Below, one piece after another: positions 35,913 to 47,733 of a stretch of 64,000 nucleotides of DNA (positions within the stretch are counted from its first letter, which is position 1; each line of letters starts with the position of its first letter). Source of the stretch: Turbatrix aceti (lineage: Eukaryota > Nematoda > Chromadorea > Rhabditida > Panagrolaimidae); assembly GCA_963969345.1 (NCBI GenBank), contig OZ017770.1:3977246-4041245 (forward strand), given 5' to 3'. The notes beneath the pieces are model-generated. The model saw nothing but the letters and a program-made list of their open reading frames with translations, searched no databases and had not been told where the DNA came from. The translations under genes were made by a program, and so were the position numbers.

Positions 35913-36360
35913 GTGATCCAACAAACGACTGCATTCAGAATACATTCCATTTGATTGCTTTCATAGAAAAATTGATAAAAGATGGGGGTTCCGCTTACAC
36001 GAAAAGGGCAACTAGCACAGCCTTACCACCAATCAGTCGATCCTGAGCCTCGTCTGTGACGTGCAAGCACTACGCTTTCACCGGTGTTCAGGGTGAAAAA
36101 ATGGTGACTAAGATACGCGTTGTTTTTTTTGTTGCCCCCTAAAACAACAAAAAATGCTAAACAAAAATGCGTAACATGGTTACATGAATCGTCAAGCACA
36201 CAATTTGCCTCATTTAAGCCAGTTTTGAATAGGGTAAATTCATGGGTCCTTCCAAGAACGAGCTTTAATCCAAGAACAAGAATAAAAATCCAAACAAAGA
36301 AACTGTGAACAAGGGTCGATAAACAATGTACGCTTCCCACGCAAACATTTTTGTACGCCT

Positions 36361-38522
36361 TTAGCGACTCTGGAGAACACGTAAAGCAGCTAGGCGACCA
36401 GGACCTCCTGTAACACCTCCGCCAGGATGGGTGCTGCTTCCGCACAAAAAGAGGTTTTTAACTGGAGTTTGGTAGTTCGCCATGCCTTTGATTGGGCGAA
36501 GGAAGTAAAGTTGATCAAGCGAGAGTGCACCGTGAAAGATTCCCTGGAAAAAAACCCATTATTTGTTTTACTTTTTTCCGGTGATGTTTTCTCACTCCGT
36601 CTGTCATGTTGAACAAACTCTCGAGGTCCGGCGGTGTCAGAATTTCGTATCCAACAATGGATTTCGAAAAGTTAGGTGCATAGTTGTCGATTTCGGAGAA
36701 GACTGAAATGTGTAAACTTTTTAAATCCATACTTTGTGAAAAATAGCTTTAAACAGACTGTGTTTAGCGTATTGATCCTTTGACTCAGCGTCCCATTGTT
36801 TGCTGTTAGGCAAATTGTATTGAACATACTGTGAAAATATTAGTGCAACGTGTGTATTTTTTGTGTCAACAATCGATTGATCAACGCTAGACGGAAGGTT
36901 CATTTCGATAAGTGGCCTGAAAATAGTTTGCAAAAAATAGTCAGCAAGCTTTTGTAATAGAAAGTCAACCTTCTGGAGTTCATGCCGTTTTGATAATCCG
37001 TAAATGCGTCATCAATGATGCTCACATGTTCACAGTTCATGTGCACTGTGGTTTGATGATGCGGCAGCACCTTGTTACCTGATGGAAGTGCCGTGAAGTC
37101 AGGTATTTCACGCAACGCAACTAAATATAACTTTTGTTATTCATTGACGTGTTTAAAAAAAATTTAAATTGCTGTTTACACAAAATGTTTACCATTAATT
37201 TTGACGAGTGGTGCACGGTAATCAACGTTTTTGAGCCTCTTAGAAACATCCCGAGGCAACGAGTGGTTCTTGACCAGCTTGGAAAATGTATAGTTTGGAG
37301 TGAGGTTGGAGAGCACTTTTTTTGCGTGAATTTCCTTGCCGTTCGTTAGTCTAACACCCTTGGCAACTCCGTCATCGATGAGGATTTCTTCGACTTCCTA
37401 ATGTGCAATGATTATGAATAAATCAAATGCCAATATGCGGGGCTCTTACCGAATTAACGTAAAACTCGACACCATGGCTTTTTCCCGAACGAGCAATGGC
37501 GTCCGAAACAGCACCCATTCCGCCGTAAACTGTCGCCCACACTCCTTGTTGACCGTCAAGATTGCCCATTACGTGGTGCAGTAAGACATAGCCAGTGCCC
37601 AGAGTGCTTGGCCCAGAGGCAAATCCAATGACACCATCGGTCGAGAGTGTTGCCTTAAGGACATCGCTTTCAAACCATTCATCAAGTATTTTTGCAATCG
37701 GTGTAGTCAGAAATTGGTAAACATCTTTGATGTTGTCGTACTTAATTGGTCGGACTAAAAGCTTAGAATTTTTTTCTGTATCTGAATGGCGCATAATCAT
37801 ACTTTTATTGTAAAGGTGAACCATATTCTGAATATTTTTCAGTGGGTTGGACGTCATTTCCAGGGGTTCCATGTCAAAGAGAGGCTCAATAGTGGTAATC
37901 AGTTCGCTGAGGCGTTTTTCGTAGAGAGGGTAAGCCTGCAATAAATAACCGTAAGAATTGAACAAATTATGGGAGAAAAATATTACCTTTGCATCGGCTT
38001 CAGAAAACTGTGCAATTTGCTCCTGGTTTGTCGTCATGCTGCGTCCGAGCAGCAAGCTTTTCTTGGAATCTCTAATTGGCGTAAACGAGGTGGGATCGCG
38101 TAGGTGGTACCGAAGACCATGCTCCTAAAGATTATAACTTAATTTTGGGGTTACCAAGTCATGCAGATGCCGGTAAACAACATGTTGTCAACAGAAAACG
38201 GAAACTAATTTTTAACACTTGAAAAAACAAATATTCAAACCTTGAGTTTTAATTCCGCCATCACCTGCGGACGAAACAAACTAAGCAAATAAGAAGCCCG
38301 AGAGAATCGAAAGCCAGGCACGATTTCTTCTGTCACAGCGGCACCGCCGAGAACGTGTCTTCTTTCGAGGACAGCGACCGATTTTCCAGCTTTGGCAAGG
38401 TACGCTGCCGCTGTCAGGCCGTTGTGGCCTCCTCCAACGATCAAAGCATCGTAGCTAGCACGCAGTTGATCTGCAGAAGACGTAACAAAACGCTTGGAGA
38501 ATGTTATGTTGGAACGAAGCAT
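36361..38522 (-). CDS. PYROXD2: PYROXD2-type FAD-dependent oxidoreductase
   Basis: Eight exons (38241-38522, 37987-38124, 37450-37935, 37193-37397, 36970-37120, 36759-36916, 36596-36702, 36361-36543) give 569 aa, near the human length of about 580. An N-terminal Ser/Arg/Lys-rich, acid-free leader ([16 protein letters not shown]) looks like a mitochondrial presequence. A Rossmann FAD motif follows ([20 protein letters not shown]). The C-terminal signature [20 protein letters not shown] closes the FAD site. PYROXD2 is a carotenoid-desaturase-like flavoprotein of the mitochondrial matrix/inner membrane with an uncertain substrate. An upstream in-frame ATG would add 27 residues; I preferred the inner one because it starts the presequence. 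The sixth intron appears to use a GTCTGT donor; the more obvious GTATGG a little downstream breaks the frame. Confidence 0.9.
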
Positions 38523-39554
38523 TGCAATGAACCGCAACAAATGTTCAGTAGACCTTTGCAAATGCGGTCGTATTTTGACCTCCCGTCTTTTTGCGTAATG
38601 CAACCCCAGTTCTTATCAAAATCGTCTGTCATATCTATTTTTCTTCTAGTTCAGACGATTATCGATCATCAAACATAACACATAATACATGTCTTAATTA
38701 TCTGGGGGAATCGATGACTTTTTCGGCGCATTGATAAATACGCGACCGCGAAGCAAGTCCAAAACAAGATGAAAAGGAAACGCAAAAATAACAGTTATCC
38801 GCTGTCTTACATTAAGACGGGGTATAGACAAAGCATATCTCACAATGGCATGGACTGCCAAAAGTTGTAAAGCACGCCTGTTTGGGATTTCAAGTCAGTT
38901 GTAGCGGGCACTGTGGTAGCCGGTTGGGGCACACACACAACTTGGCTAATATCCGGAGTAAAAAGAAACTCTTCGTTCATGTATCCCGAACGGAGCAAGT
39001 GTAGAGCCGAGTTTACGAAAATTGGATTACCGACTTTTGATTCAATGGTTCTCATTATTAAATTTTCGTTGTTGCATTTCTTTTGTTTTATAACAAACAA
39101 CTGTAAAATGAGCCTTGCCTTTGTTTGACCGTGTATGTCAAATTTCTCCTCTTCTGAATGAATGCTTTTCTCTGGAGAGTACTCATGTCAGTCAGTTCGT
39201 GTTCAAAAGCTTTTTGCCAAAAACCTTATGATAAAGCGCGATTTCGGTAGTCTCATTCATCATGACCGGCGTCAACGATAAACTTTTTGTCTGACTCTTT
39301 TTGGCAACAAATTTGGTATGTGAATTAATCACGATCAGATAGCACAACTGAGTACTTCTTTTTTTATCTTTGCCGACTTTTGCGCTTCTTTCCCATGAGA
39401 TGGTGTGTTCCGGGAGAATTTGCTGCTCTTTAATTCGCTTTCTTTTGCTTGTTTTTTTTCTTTATTCTCAGTGTTCACTTTTTTAGAATCCGTTTGTCGA
39501 TTTGCATTCATTTTTGTCGAGTATCTCCTGCATGGCTGATAGTCATCACCAACG
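38523..39554. other. Divergent promoter region between PYROXD2 and the arrestin gene
   Basis: Minus-strand open frames at 38840-39100 and 39335-39562 show no domain. The second is Lys/Ser-rich. They could be exons of a small gene but I cannot join or support them. Confidence 0.35.
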
Positions 39555-40813
39555 ATGCGCATTGACTACTTCGAAGTTATGCTGGATAAAAACCCCGATG
39601 TGCCATACTTGGCGGGCGAAAGTATCAACGGGAGAATTGAAATGACCGTCCAAGAACGGGTTCGGATAGCCCGGCTTACCGTTCGACTGCTTGGAGAAAT
39701 CCATACGAGTTGGCGATCAAAAGCCGACGAGGTGGTGTACGAAAGCAAGGAGCTTATCATCGATGAATATATTGACTTGACAAAGTTTGTTTTTTCGAAC
39801 CCATAGCTCATTAAAAAAAATTTATTTTAGTGATATGGCAGTTCACTGCAGCGATGATTTGGAGATCAATGTCGGACAGCACACTTTGAATTTTCAAATT
39901 GCGGTATAATTTTTTTCTTACTTAAAAAAAACAAAAAATCCGTTTTTTAGATTCCATACGATGTAGAATCAACAATAAAACAAGAAAACTACGGTTCCGT
40001 GAATTATACGTGCTCAGCAATTTTGGATATTCCCGAAGACGGCGAAAGCGAGATTATATCTGGTATGTAATTTTTTTATAAGTATTTATGCTAACCTTTG
40101 AAATATTAATTGGTCTATTTTTAATCTCTTTATGGTAGCATGCATTTTTTCTAACGCAAACTTTTTTGTTTATAGAAAAAGAAGTTCTCATTAATTCGCT
40201 TTTAAACTTGGACGCTCCACATTTTCGCCAAATAGCCCGAGGCTTTGACCAGGTAAATATTTACGGCTGCTGCTGCCGTCGACCCAAGGGCTGGTTCAGT
40301 ACCGAACTCATAATTGGTGAAATGGGGTTACTACCGGGTGAAACCGTCAAAATCAGAACCGTAGTTGACAGTTCGATTTCGAAGAAAAAATCAAAAAAAC
40401 ATGAAAAAGCCCACGATTGTGCTTTGCTTTCTCTCTGCCAGCAAGTGACTTTCAAAGCTGCCGACCGCATGGATAAATCTCTCATTGACGAGAAATGCCT
40501 GACAATGGCGGTGCATTCAGAAGTAAGAACTTTTTCCGCATACTATTTAACGTCATACAGATTTTTTTGGATAAGCCATGACGGCATCTTTGTTTTCCAG
40601 GGTACGTGTAGGAGCACCCAGTCTAATGGTCCGGCGACACAACTCTTGGCATTCAAAATTCCCGAAGGACTTCCACCAACGTCAACCAAGGCAAATGGAC
40701 TTATCACTTGCAGTTATTTTTTTAAACTGGACATGGAATACTTAGATATCATAGTACCGGTTGTCATAGGTTCTGTCAAAACCATGGATCCAAATTCGAC
40801 CGCCAGCGTTTAA
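39555..40813 (+). CDS. Arrestin-domain-containing protein
   Basis: Exons 39555-39784, 39831-39903, 39951-40062, 40176-40522 and 40601-40813 give 324 aa. The N-terminal arrestin fold shows YLAGESINGRI, followed by VRLLGEIHTSW. The C-domain contains GLLPGETVKIRTVVD, FKIPEGLPPTS and LDIIVPVVIGSV, all typical alpha-arrestin (ARRDC) blocks. The last intron (40523-40600, 78 nt) is open in frame, so a retained form would carry 26 extra residues; removing it restores the domain spacing. A CCCRR cluster sits in the middle. No PPxY motif is visible in the short C-terminus, unlike vertebrate ARRDCs that recruit NEDD4 ligases. The role is probably in cargo or receptor trafficking, by family. Confidence 0.88.
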
Positions 40814-40840
40814 TGTGCATATGTGTAGTAGTCTTGTACC

Positions 40841-40846
40841 AATAAA
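40841..40846 (+). terminator. Polyadenylation signal of the arrestin gene
   Basis: AATAAA followed by an A-run lies 28 nt after the stop, in the 265-bp gap to the convergent globin gene. Confidence 0.55.
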
Positions 40847-41078
40847 AAAAAGGACGTCGATTAACAATGTAAAGTCTAATGCCTACTCTTTGCTCCCTCT
40901 GGTGCATCCAAAATCCCACGAGATGCAAACTTTTGAATGCTTAGTGCTTCGGCGAAATCATTAAGAATTTACTTCCCACGGAGAAATCGAAAACGCAAAG
41001 ACGAATTGTCATGCAGTTATCCAAACAGAGTGAACCTGCCTGCGCGGCACAAAGTTGAGGAAATTCACGTGTATCCAT

Positions 41079-42591
41079 TCATTCTTCGTCTTCAAATGAA
41101 GCGAGACTTCGGTGATCCATGCTGACTTGCTTTATGAGGAGCCGATTGTTGTGCTGGGGGAGCGAAGAGCGACGCTGCATTCGTACCTGGGCGTAGTAGC
41201 CATCGCGAACGCTTGAAAACATGAATGCAATCAGTTGGCTCCACGCTAGCAGTGTTTCACATCTTTTGTGCGCGCCGCCATCGAGTCTTACGCATTCGGC
41301 AATTGTTGCATCTGCTATTGTTGAAAAAAATTCGGGTCGAAAGCCGGCGTTGCAAAGTTGCGCGTGAATTTCTCCAAACGCCTTTGATATTTCGGTTATC
41401 TAAAAAATGCAATTTGTATGTAAAAAACGAACAAAATTCAAGCCAAGCCGTCACAAACCTTTTCGGGGTCGTCCGCATGGGCAACACAATCAGACAGGAA
41501 ATTGAAGATGTCAGAAGCGAGTTCTTCGACTCTTTCTTCCGGGAGATAAGAAATAAACATCTTAATGTCGGATCGACAAGTGCAAGCTCGCTTTAGGATG
41601 AATTGTCCGATAGCTGGTCTAAAGTTCATCACATGGCTCGCCATTCAACAAAAAAAGTCGGAAACCTACTTGGCATGTTTGAAACATTGCTGAATCCTAA
41701 GACGGGTTAGCGACGGTAAAACTCCATTGGAGGATCGTCTTGACGAATTGGAATTGGAATTAGTTTGAACATTATTGGCGAGAGCCTGAACGAATCTTCT
41801 CATTATTATGCCACTAATGACGAGATTTTGTCCCCTACCTGACAGTCGGTCTTCATTTGCTGGGCGCAGAGAGACCTGCTGCGACGCCTATTTGCGGCTA
41901 TCGAAGTCGCTGCCATAGGCATTGCGTCACAGAGAGAACTTTTTCGAATGTTACCAGCAAAGAGTGATTCAGGTGGTGCCAACAAGTTGTTCTGTGGTAG
42001 AGTGACGGGACTTGAACTTCTTGAATTCGAAGCAGAATCAGGACATTCCACGAATACTTGAGCGGTCAGAGTAGACGGCGGCTTTTTACTCTCTGACGAG
42101 CGAGTTGTATAAATAGCAATCCCAGAATCACTAAAAAAAAATTTTTATTCAGCTTGATATGAACGGCTTTGCTTTAAAAAAGGAAAGGCCAGGCGGAGCA
42201 ACAAAACGTGTTAACGAAGTTTTTGAACATTTGACGATGTAAAATTTTCCTTAAATTGAGCGTATGTCCCCCCCGATGCCTTCATGCCCGGCTTGCCAGC
42301 TGTGTCGACGAGATGTGTTGGTCACTACCATGATATCAAAGTCGCATAACGTACACAAAAAACTATTTTGGGAACACAAACAGGCTACTTTTGGTATTGT
42401 AATAAAGTTTTCCAGGAATTATTAGATTGCTGGACAACAAACCTTTCAGACGAATCGCAACGATTTTGTTCGGTGAGGATATTTTTGGATCTGGAATGAG
42501 ACATTCTTCCTCTGGACTTCCATTTTTTTGTTGACCCATTACAAATAGTTGTCGTAGGCTTGAAGGAAGTTGATGATGCTTCGTTACCCAT
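41079..42591 (-). CDS. Nematode-type globin with N-myristoylation signal
   Basis: Five exons (42443-42591, 41839-42130, 41670-41785, 41459-41618, 41079-41399) join to 345 aa. The first residues MGNEASS fit the N-myristoyl-transferase consensus (Gly2, Ser6). About 175 Ser/Thr/Pro-rich residues follow. The globin fold occupies about residues 180-310. A helix-A/B part (PAIGQFILKRAC) leads to the F-helix FGEIHAQL with the likely haem-binding proximal His251. The family blocks GFRPEFF and LLAWSQLIAFMFSSVRDGYY close the fold. Membrane-anchored, acylated globins are known in nematodes and act in redox or gas signalling rather than oxygen transport. That role here is inference. The C-terminal tail is basic then acidic. 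Confidence 0.85.
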
Positions 42592-45056
42592 TTTGACGAC
42601 AAAATCTTTCTAAAAACGTTGGTTAACAACAAAAAAACAAATTAGCGCGCCAATAGCAAGGTGATTTTATGCAAATAAATAACTCGAAAAAAGTACTCGC
42701 CAGAAAATGGCAGCCTGTTTTTTGCATAGATAATACGGACAGTCAGCAAAATGTCTTTAAGCTTTAAAACTAAGTAGTGAATCAATTAACCATAGTTTGT
42801 GGAGGTCAAATTTCGCCTCCGGCGAAACAGTGCTTTATTCCGCGTAAAGTAAGCTTAGTAAGAACCCATCTTTTAATAAAAAAAAAGCAAGTGATGATTA
42901 AAAGTTGAGGAGGATCAAAAATTGTTGATATGAGCCATTCCGAAAAAGCAGGCGCACTTTGTTTTTTGCTCAACAAAAAAACACTTGAAACTCAAAAATA
43001 AGAAGAAAAACAATCAAACAAAAAAAGAAGAAAAGAACGGCATTTGAGAATATCAGGTGAAAAAATTGAGACAAAATAAAAAAACGAAGACTACTCACGG
43101 ATATAATGTTTCACGATAGAATGGATGCAAAAAAATAATACAGCTTTTTGGACAAAAAAGTAAGAGTGATTTTCATTGCTCGGATGAACGACGACATTGT
43201 TTCTTTCTTCGGTCAAGCAAATTATTTGTTAATGCTATCAAACGCAACAGATACTCAGAGCGTCCTGAGACGGCACTCAAAAAGATTGAAGCCACCCACA
43301 CGACTTTGTCATGGAGGGTATTTTTTGACAGAAAGTTATCAAAGCTCAGTATTTGCCCTGCAGTTGCAGACAAGTAGAATAACTCATAGACTACTCAGCG
43401 AATTCTATTTTTTTTCAAATGTTTATCAAATATAGCTTAGGGTCATTTTTTGTAGACAACAGTACTTCAAAACTTATGAATAAAAAGGGAATGCTTTAAC
43501 CGGAGAAAAACAACGAGTGCCAGGGGCAAATCATCATCAGATGATGATGACGATGCTTTTTGGCGGAATTTTGTTATTCATATTATATCAAATTAATTTA
43601 AACATGTTTGGCTCGTTGCCTTTTTTCTTCGCATGACGCAAAAAAACATGCCATATGAGAAGCTGTGTTTTCCCATTGTAAGATCTGGATGCTTTAGCGG
43701 ACACTTCTGATCAGGCATGCAACCATGAAGTCAGGACACCGAAGGCAAAGTGTCATGACAGAAATTAAAAACATTATCGGCATTGGCAAACAAACAGATG
43801 AAACCGGAGTGATAAGGATTATCCCGATATCCCGCCATAGATTCACAGTATTACGACTCGTCACTCAGAAAATTAAACATCAACCAAAAAATTATTTTTA
43901 TTACGAAGTTCAGAACAAAAAACAAAATAATTTACGTCTGGTAAAAATTTAATGACAGCTGGATCAAGCCAGTTAAGTTACAAAAATATTTACTACTGTG
44001 ACCGAACGCTTATAGGCACTGTAATTTTTAAATAAAAAATATCCGCCGGGCGGCAATGCATCAACCTACGATAATTCATTTATACAAAGAACATTCCTGC
44101 AGACATTGTCTTCCGATTAAGGAAAAGCATTCCCCGGTGATTAATCGGGCTCGGTCCTAATGACTCCACCCCCTCAGAGCCATCACATGTCCATCGGTTC
44201 ATTAACAAAAGAATTGTTGTTGTTCTATGAATAAAAACAGGAAGAAGAAAGTTTAAAAAAACTATATCATGTATTACGCATCCTGGGTAAATGCTCTGTG
44301 TACCCACAATTGGTCCTGAAAACTAATGACGGGCCGTAGTATTCGCACAAGTGTCCAGCAAAAGCGGCTTTTCTATGACGTAGCTGCAAAAACATTGTAG
44401 ATTCGCGTGTCATTCATAATTCAAAGACATAAAACGATACAACAATCAAAAACCAAACAAATAATAGTACTATTTTAAAAAGACATCGTATTTTAAGCCG
44501 CCGTATACATATTTTTGTCTGATGACGACACGACGCGATTACAGACAGGAACAGCTGGATTCATTGCCAAAAAAGAGCTTGTTGGTTTACCACTTTGAAA
44601 TTCCGCATGCTAATTTATCATTGTTTTTTTCCAGTCTCATAAAAAATATTTTATCACAAATAAACTTCATCATCATAAAAAGTGCACACCACGGATTGCG
44701 TAACAACGTTTGGATAAGGACACCAAACACAGCATGGATGGATGGAATATGTCGACGATTTGAAGAACAGTAAACAGAGAATTGCCAGTAAGTGAGCGAG
44801 CAAGGAGAAGGGTTAGGGGAGAGGGGGAGGGAAAGGAGCAACGCCGTTGGCATACATTTTTCAACTTGAGTCTTTGATGAAAACACATTACTAAAAAAAG
44901 TGTTGTTTGAATGATCAAAATATTTTCGGAAGCAATTTACCACTCTTCGGATTCCGTTAATTGGTCGAAGCTTGTCATCTTCACCCCCCGAATAACTGCT
45001 TGACTTGTCCTGCAAAGAGTAGCGGTACTTTCTCTCTCCACCTGTTTAGGCTGCGT
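42592..45056. other. Intergenic, 2.5 kb, no supported gene
   Basis: It is AT-rich, with A-runs and a short CATCATCAGATGATGATGACGATG palindromic tract near 43530. A purine-rich stretch lies near 44810-44840. Several open frames (43148-43435, 43725-43952, 44522-44773, 44587-45015) have no domain, splice pattern or conservation clue. Confidence 0.4.
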
Positions 45057-47262
45057 TCAGTTCGGACTATATACCTGATCGGTCTTTTCTTCCGAAAGCA
45101 CGTCGTCTTCATCGTCTTCTTCAAGCACGAGGTCGTCGTCAAATTCAGATTCTGAATCAGATGATTCTTCTTTGACTGAAAAACAAGGGGTCATTTTTTA
45201 TGAATGAAAAAGGAGTACCATTACCTATTATTCCAATTTTTTGTCCCAGCCATCTCGCTTTCTGAACAACATCGTCTTGCATCAATTTAAAGCACATGGC
45301 AATAAGGGCCATGCCAAACAATAGGTACAACGCACAAACGACGAGTTTTTCCTGTGAGCCTTCGTCGAGACTTTGGCCAGGTACAATGTCCCCGAATCCA
45401 ATTGTTGAGAGTGTTATGAATGAATAGTATGCCCCGTCGAAAACATTCCAGTCCTCCCAGACGGCAAATAAAATAGCACCACCGGCAATGAAGAGAATAA
45501 CAGTGATAATACCGACGGATACCGGCATTTTTTCTCTTCTGTACACTCCACCTGCTCGTCTAAGTGATCGCAGACTCATTTCATCGGAACGGTCACTTCT
45601 GAAGCTTCTGCATTCATCTCTGATGCGTCTTGAAATTGAGGAATCCATAGAAGGTTGTTTGGGAACAAAACTGCCACCGTGAGAACCGCTGCTTGTGGTA
45701 ATGGCTACTGGATGATGCTGCGGTGTAGGGGGTTCTGTCTGACTGTACCCAGAATGATGCGGCAAATGAAACTTGGGCTCATCGGCAAATTCATCATCGT
45801 CCCAGACTTCCATATCGGCTTGATTACCTGTATGGTCGTCTTTCTCGTTGTCGCTAACAGTGATTTGAGGCACCCTTTGTTCAATGTCTCGATTTTGGAA
45901 TGAAGTATGAGCGTGGTCAGACATTGTTGAACCCCCGCTTTCATCAAAGGGTGGCGCGTGTTTGGCCTTCTTAGCATTTTTACGGTTGTTAATGACATTC
46001 ATTCCGTGTTGTAGAAAGTTTGGAGCCGCGCCCATCGTTTTCATCTCGATGATAGCGCTTCGATCGTCTTCGTTGTGGTTCAGGTATCTCACAGGAAGTC
46101 CTCCACGACTATACAGATCGGCGTCTCGTCTGTTTGGTTGTTTCTGGCAACATTTGCTGATCGTGCACAGCCGTTTTTTAGCCGGAATATATCTCGGATC
46201 GGCTTCTGAAATTTTCTTTGCTCGATTGTTTACAAAATATATCGTTCTTACCATGCGCGTTTCTGTTCAAAGTGTTTTTGAGCAACAAAGAGTCGTTTGG
46301 CACCAAGGATTTCATTGTGCTTATCTTTCGCTTCCCTGGCAGCGACTGAGTGTCATACTTTGGCTGATCGTACCTAGATAAACTTCTCAGACTCCGCACG
46401 CTCTTGGTGTCACTAGTCTGTGGATACTTCAGTGATTGTTGCCTTCTTGTTAAACTTGCATGCCTTCTAACGGTGCCATACCGCTGTGCAGACCGATTTG
46501 ACTGGGCACGTCGAAGGTTGACAGGTGCATTCGGATGAAAGCGAAAACTTAAAGCCGCCCGCTGTATTCGGCGCCTTTTCTGTTGCCAACGGCAATACGC
46601 ACAACATATTTTGAAGTAGACAAACGTAAATACTTGGGCGAGACTTTCGGCGATATTAGCAAGGCACAAAAGCATGAGAGGAATTCCAAACATGGCGTAG
46701 AGTATGGTCAGTCCTCTGCCCAATGCCGTCTTTGGGCAGATGTGCCCGTAACCAATCGTCGTAAAAACCGTAATAGAATACAACAAAGCTCCCGAAAATG
46801 TCCATTGATATGTGGGATGAAGGTCATCTTTTTCGTCGTAACCTAAAAAATGTCTATGGTTGTAAAAATGAACAAAGAGAACTGTCAGCAACCTTCAAAA
46901 TTGACGGCATTAACCAGCTTATGCTCGTAGATCTTAAGCAGCTCATGTGCTTTACTCTTGACTTCGTGTTCTTCAATCACGTCACTTTGATCGATAAAGT
47001 TGTATAGCTGTTCAACGACCAGCCATGTGTCATTGATAATGTGACCCTGGAACTTCTGTTCTTCTGGGTATTCAATGGCCCTGAACATGAAGGCACCAAG
47101 CACTGCATAAAGCGCCACAAGTGCGCATAATCCGACGTGGGAAATGATAAATCCCAAAAGCTAAAACAAAACTTGATTAACACTAATTTCAGGCATCGGC
47201 TATAATACCTTTCTGGAAAATATGGAAGCTCGCAGGCAGCAAGAGCGTACTTCATCACGCAT
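45057..47262 (-). CDS. Two-pore-domain (K2P/TWK) potassium channel
   Basis: Five exons (47209-47262, 46893-47160, 46252-46842, 45225-46205, 45057-45175) give 670 aa. M1 lies at about residues 22-45. The first pore loop has [12 protein letters not shown] and the second has [16 protein letters not shown]2 ([19 protein letters not shown]) and M4 ([19 protein letters not shown]) are clear. Two-fold pore motifs TIGYGH/TIGFGD define K2P leak channels, which set resting potential as dimers in the plasma membrane. The M2-M3 cytoplasmic loop is unusually long, roughly 350 residues. It carries Arg-rich and Ser-rich stretches and an acidic patch ([11 protein letters not shown]), and is likely regulatory. 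The C-terminus ends in a strongly acidic tail ([13 protein letters not shown]). Start: the first ATG, which places a short basic tail before M1. Confidence 0.92.
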
Positions 47263-47733
47263 GTTGACGAGTGGAAGTCAAGACAAAAAGAGTCAGTTGC
47301 GGCTTTGACGCCTTTCAAAAAAAACCCGACCCCACTTGGAGGTCCAGAAAGTGAAGCGGGCGTCTTGTCACAAAGTCCTCAGTTCTTCGTTGTATTTTGG
47401 GGTGTAGTAGCATGCATTGTCTGTCAAAAGTCGATAAATCCGTCGAGCTTCAAGTTGGTTATTCTGGGCAATAGCGCATCTTCCAACGAGCGGAAACGCT
47501 CTCTCGCGCCCATGCCTTTCACCCAGATAGCAGATCCTCAACATAAATGCTCCCTCTCTCGACATCTATCAAAAAACATTTTTTTCTGTGAAGCAATGTT
47601 ATCCCTTAGTGACTTTTTACAAACATGAAATTCAAAAAATGACAAGATAACAAAGATCCATGAAAGAACCGACCATGTCACCCTCAAAAACATCCTTAAA
47701 TACAAGTATGAAGATTAAGACATTTCCAATTCA
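47263..47733. other. Gap between K2P start and KIF3A end
   Basis: No gene is supported. The left part should be the K2P promoter/leader, the right part the KIF3A 3' untranslated region. Confidence 0.4.

Noticed and set aside
36596..38603. Start of PYROXD2 at the upstream ATG (38603)
   Set aside because: The inner ATG (38522) begins a typical mitochondrial presequence and gives a length nearer the family; the extra 27 residues look like leader sequence, though they cannot be excluded.
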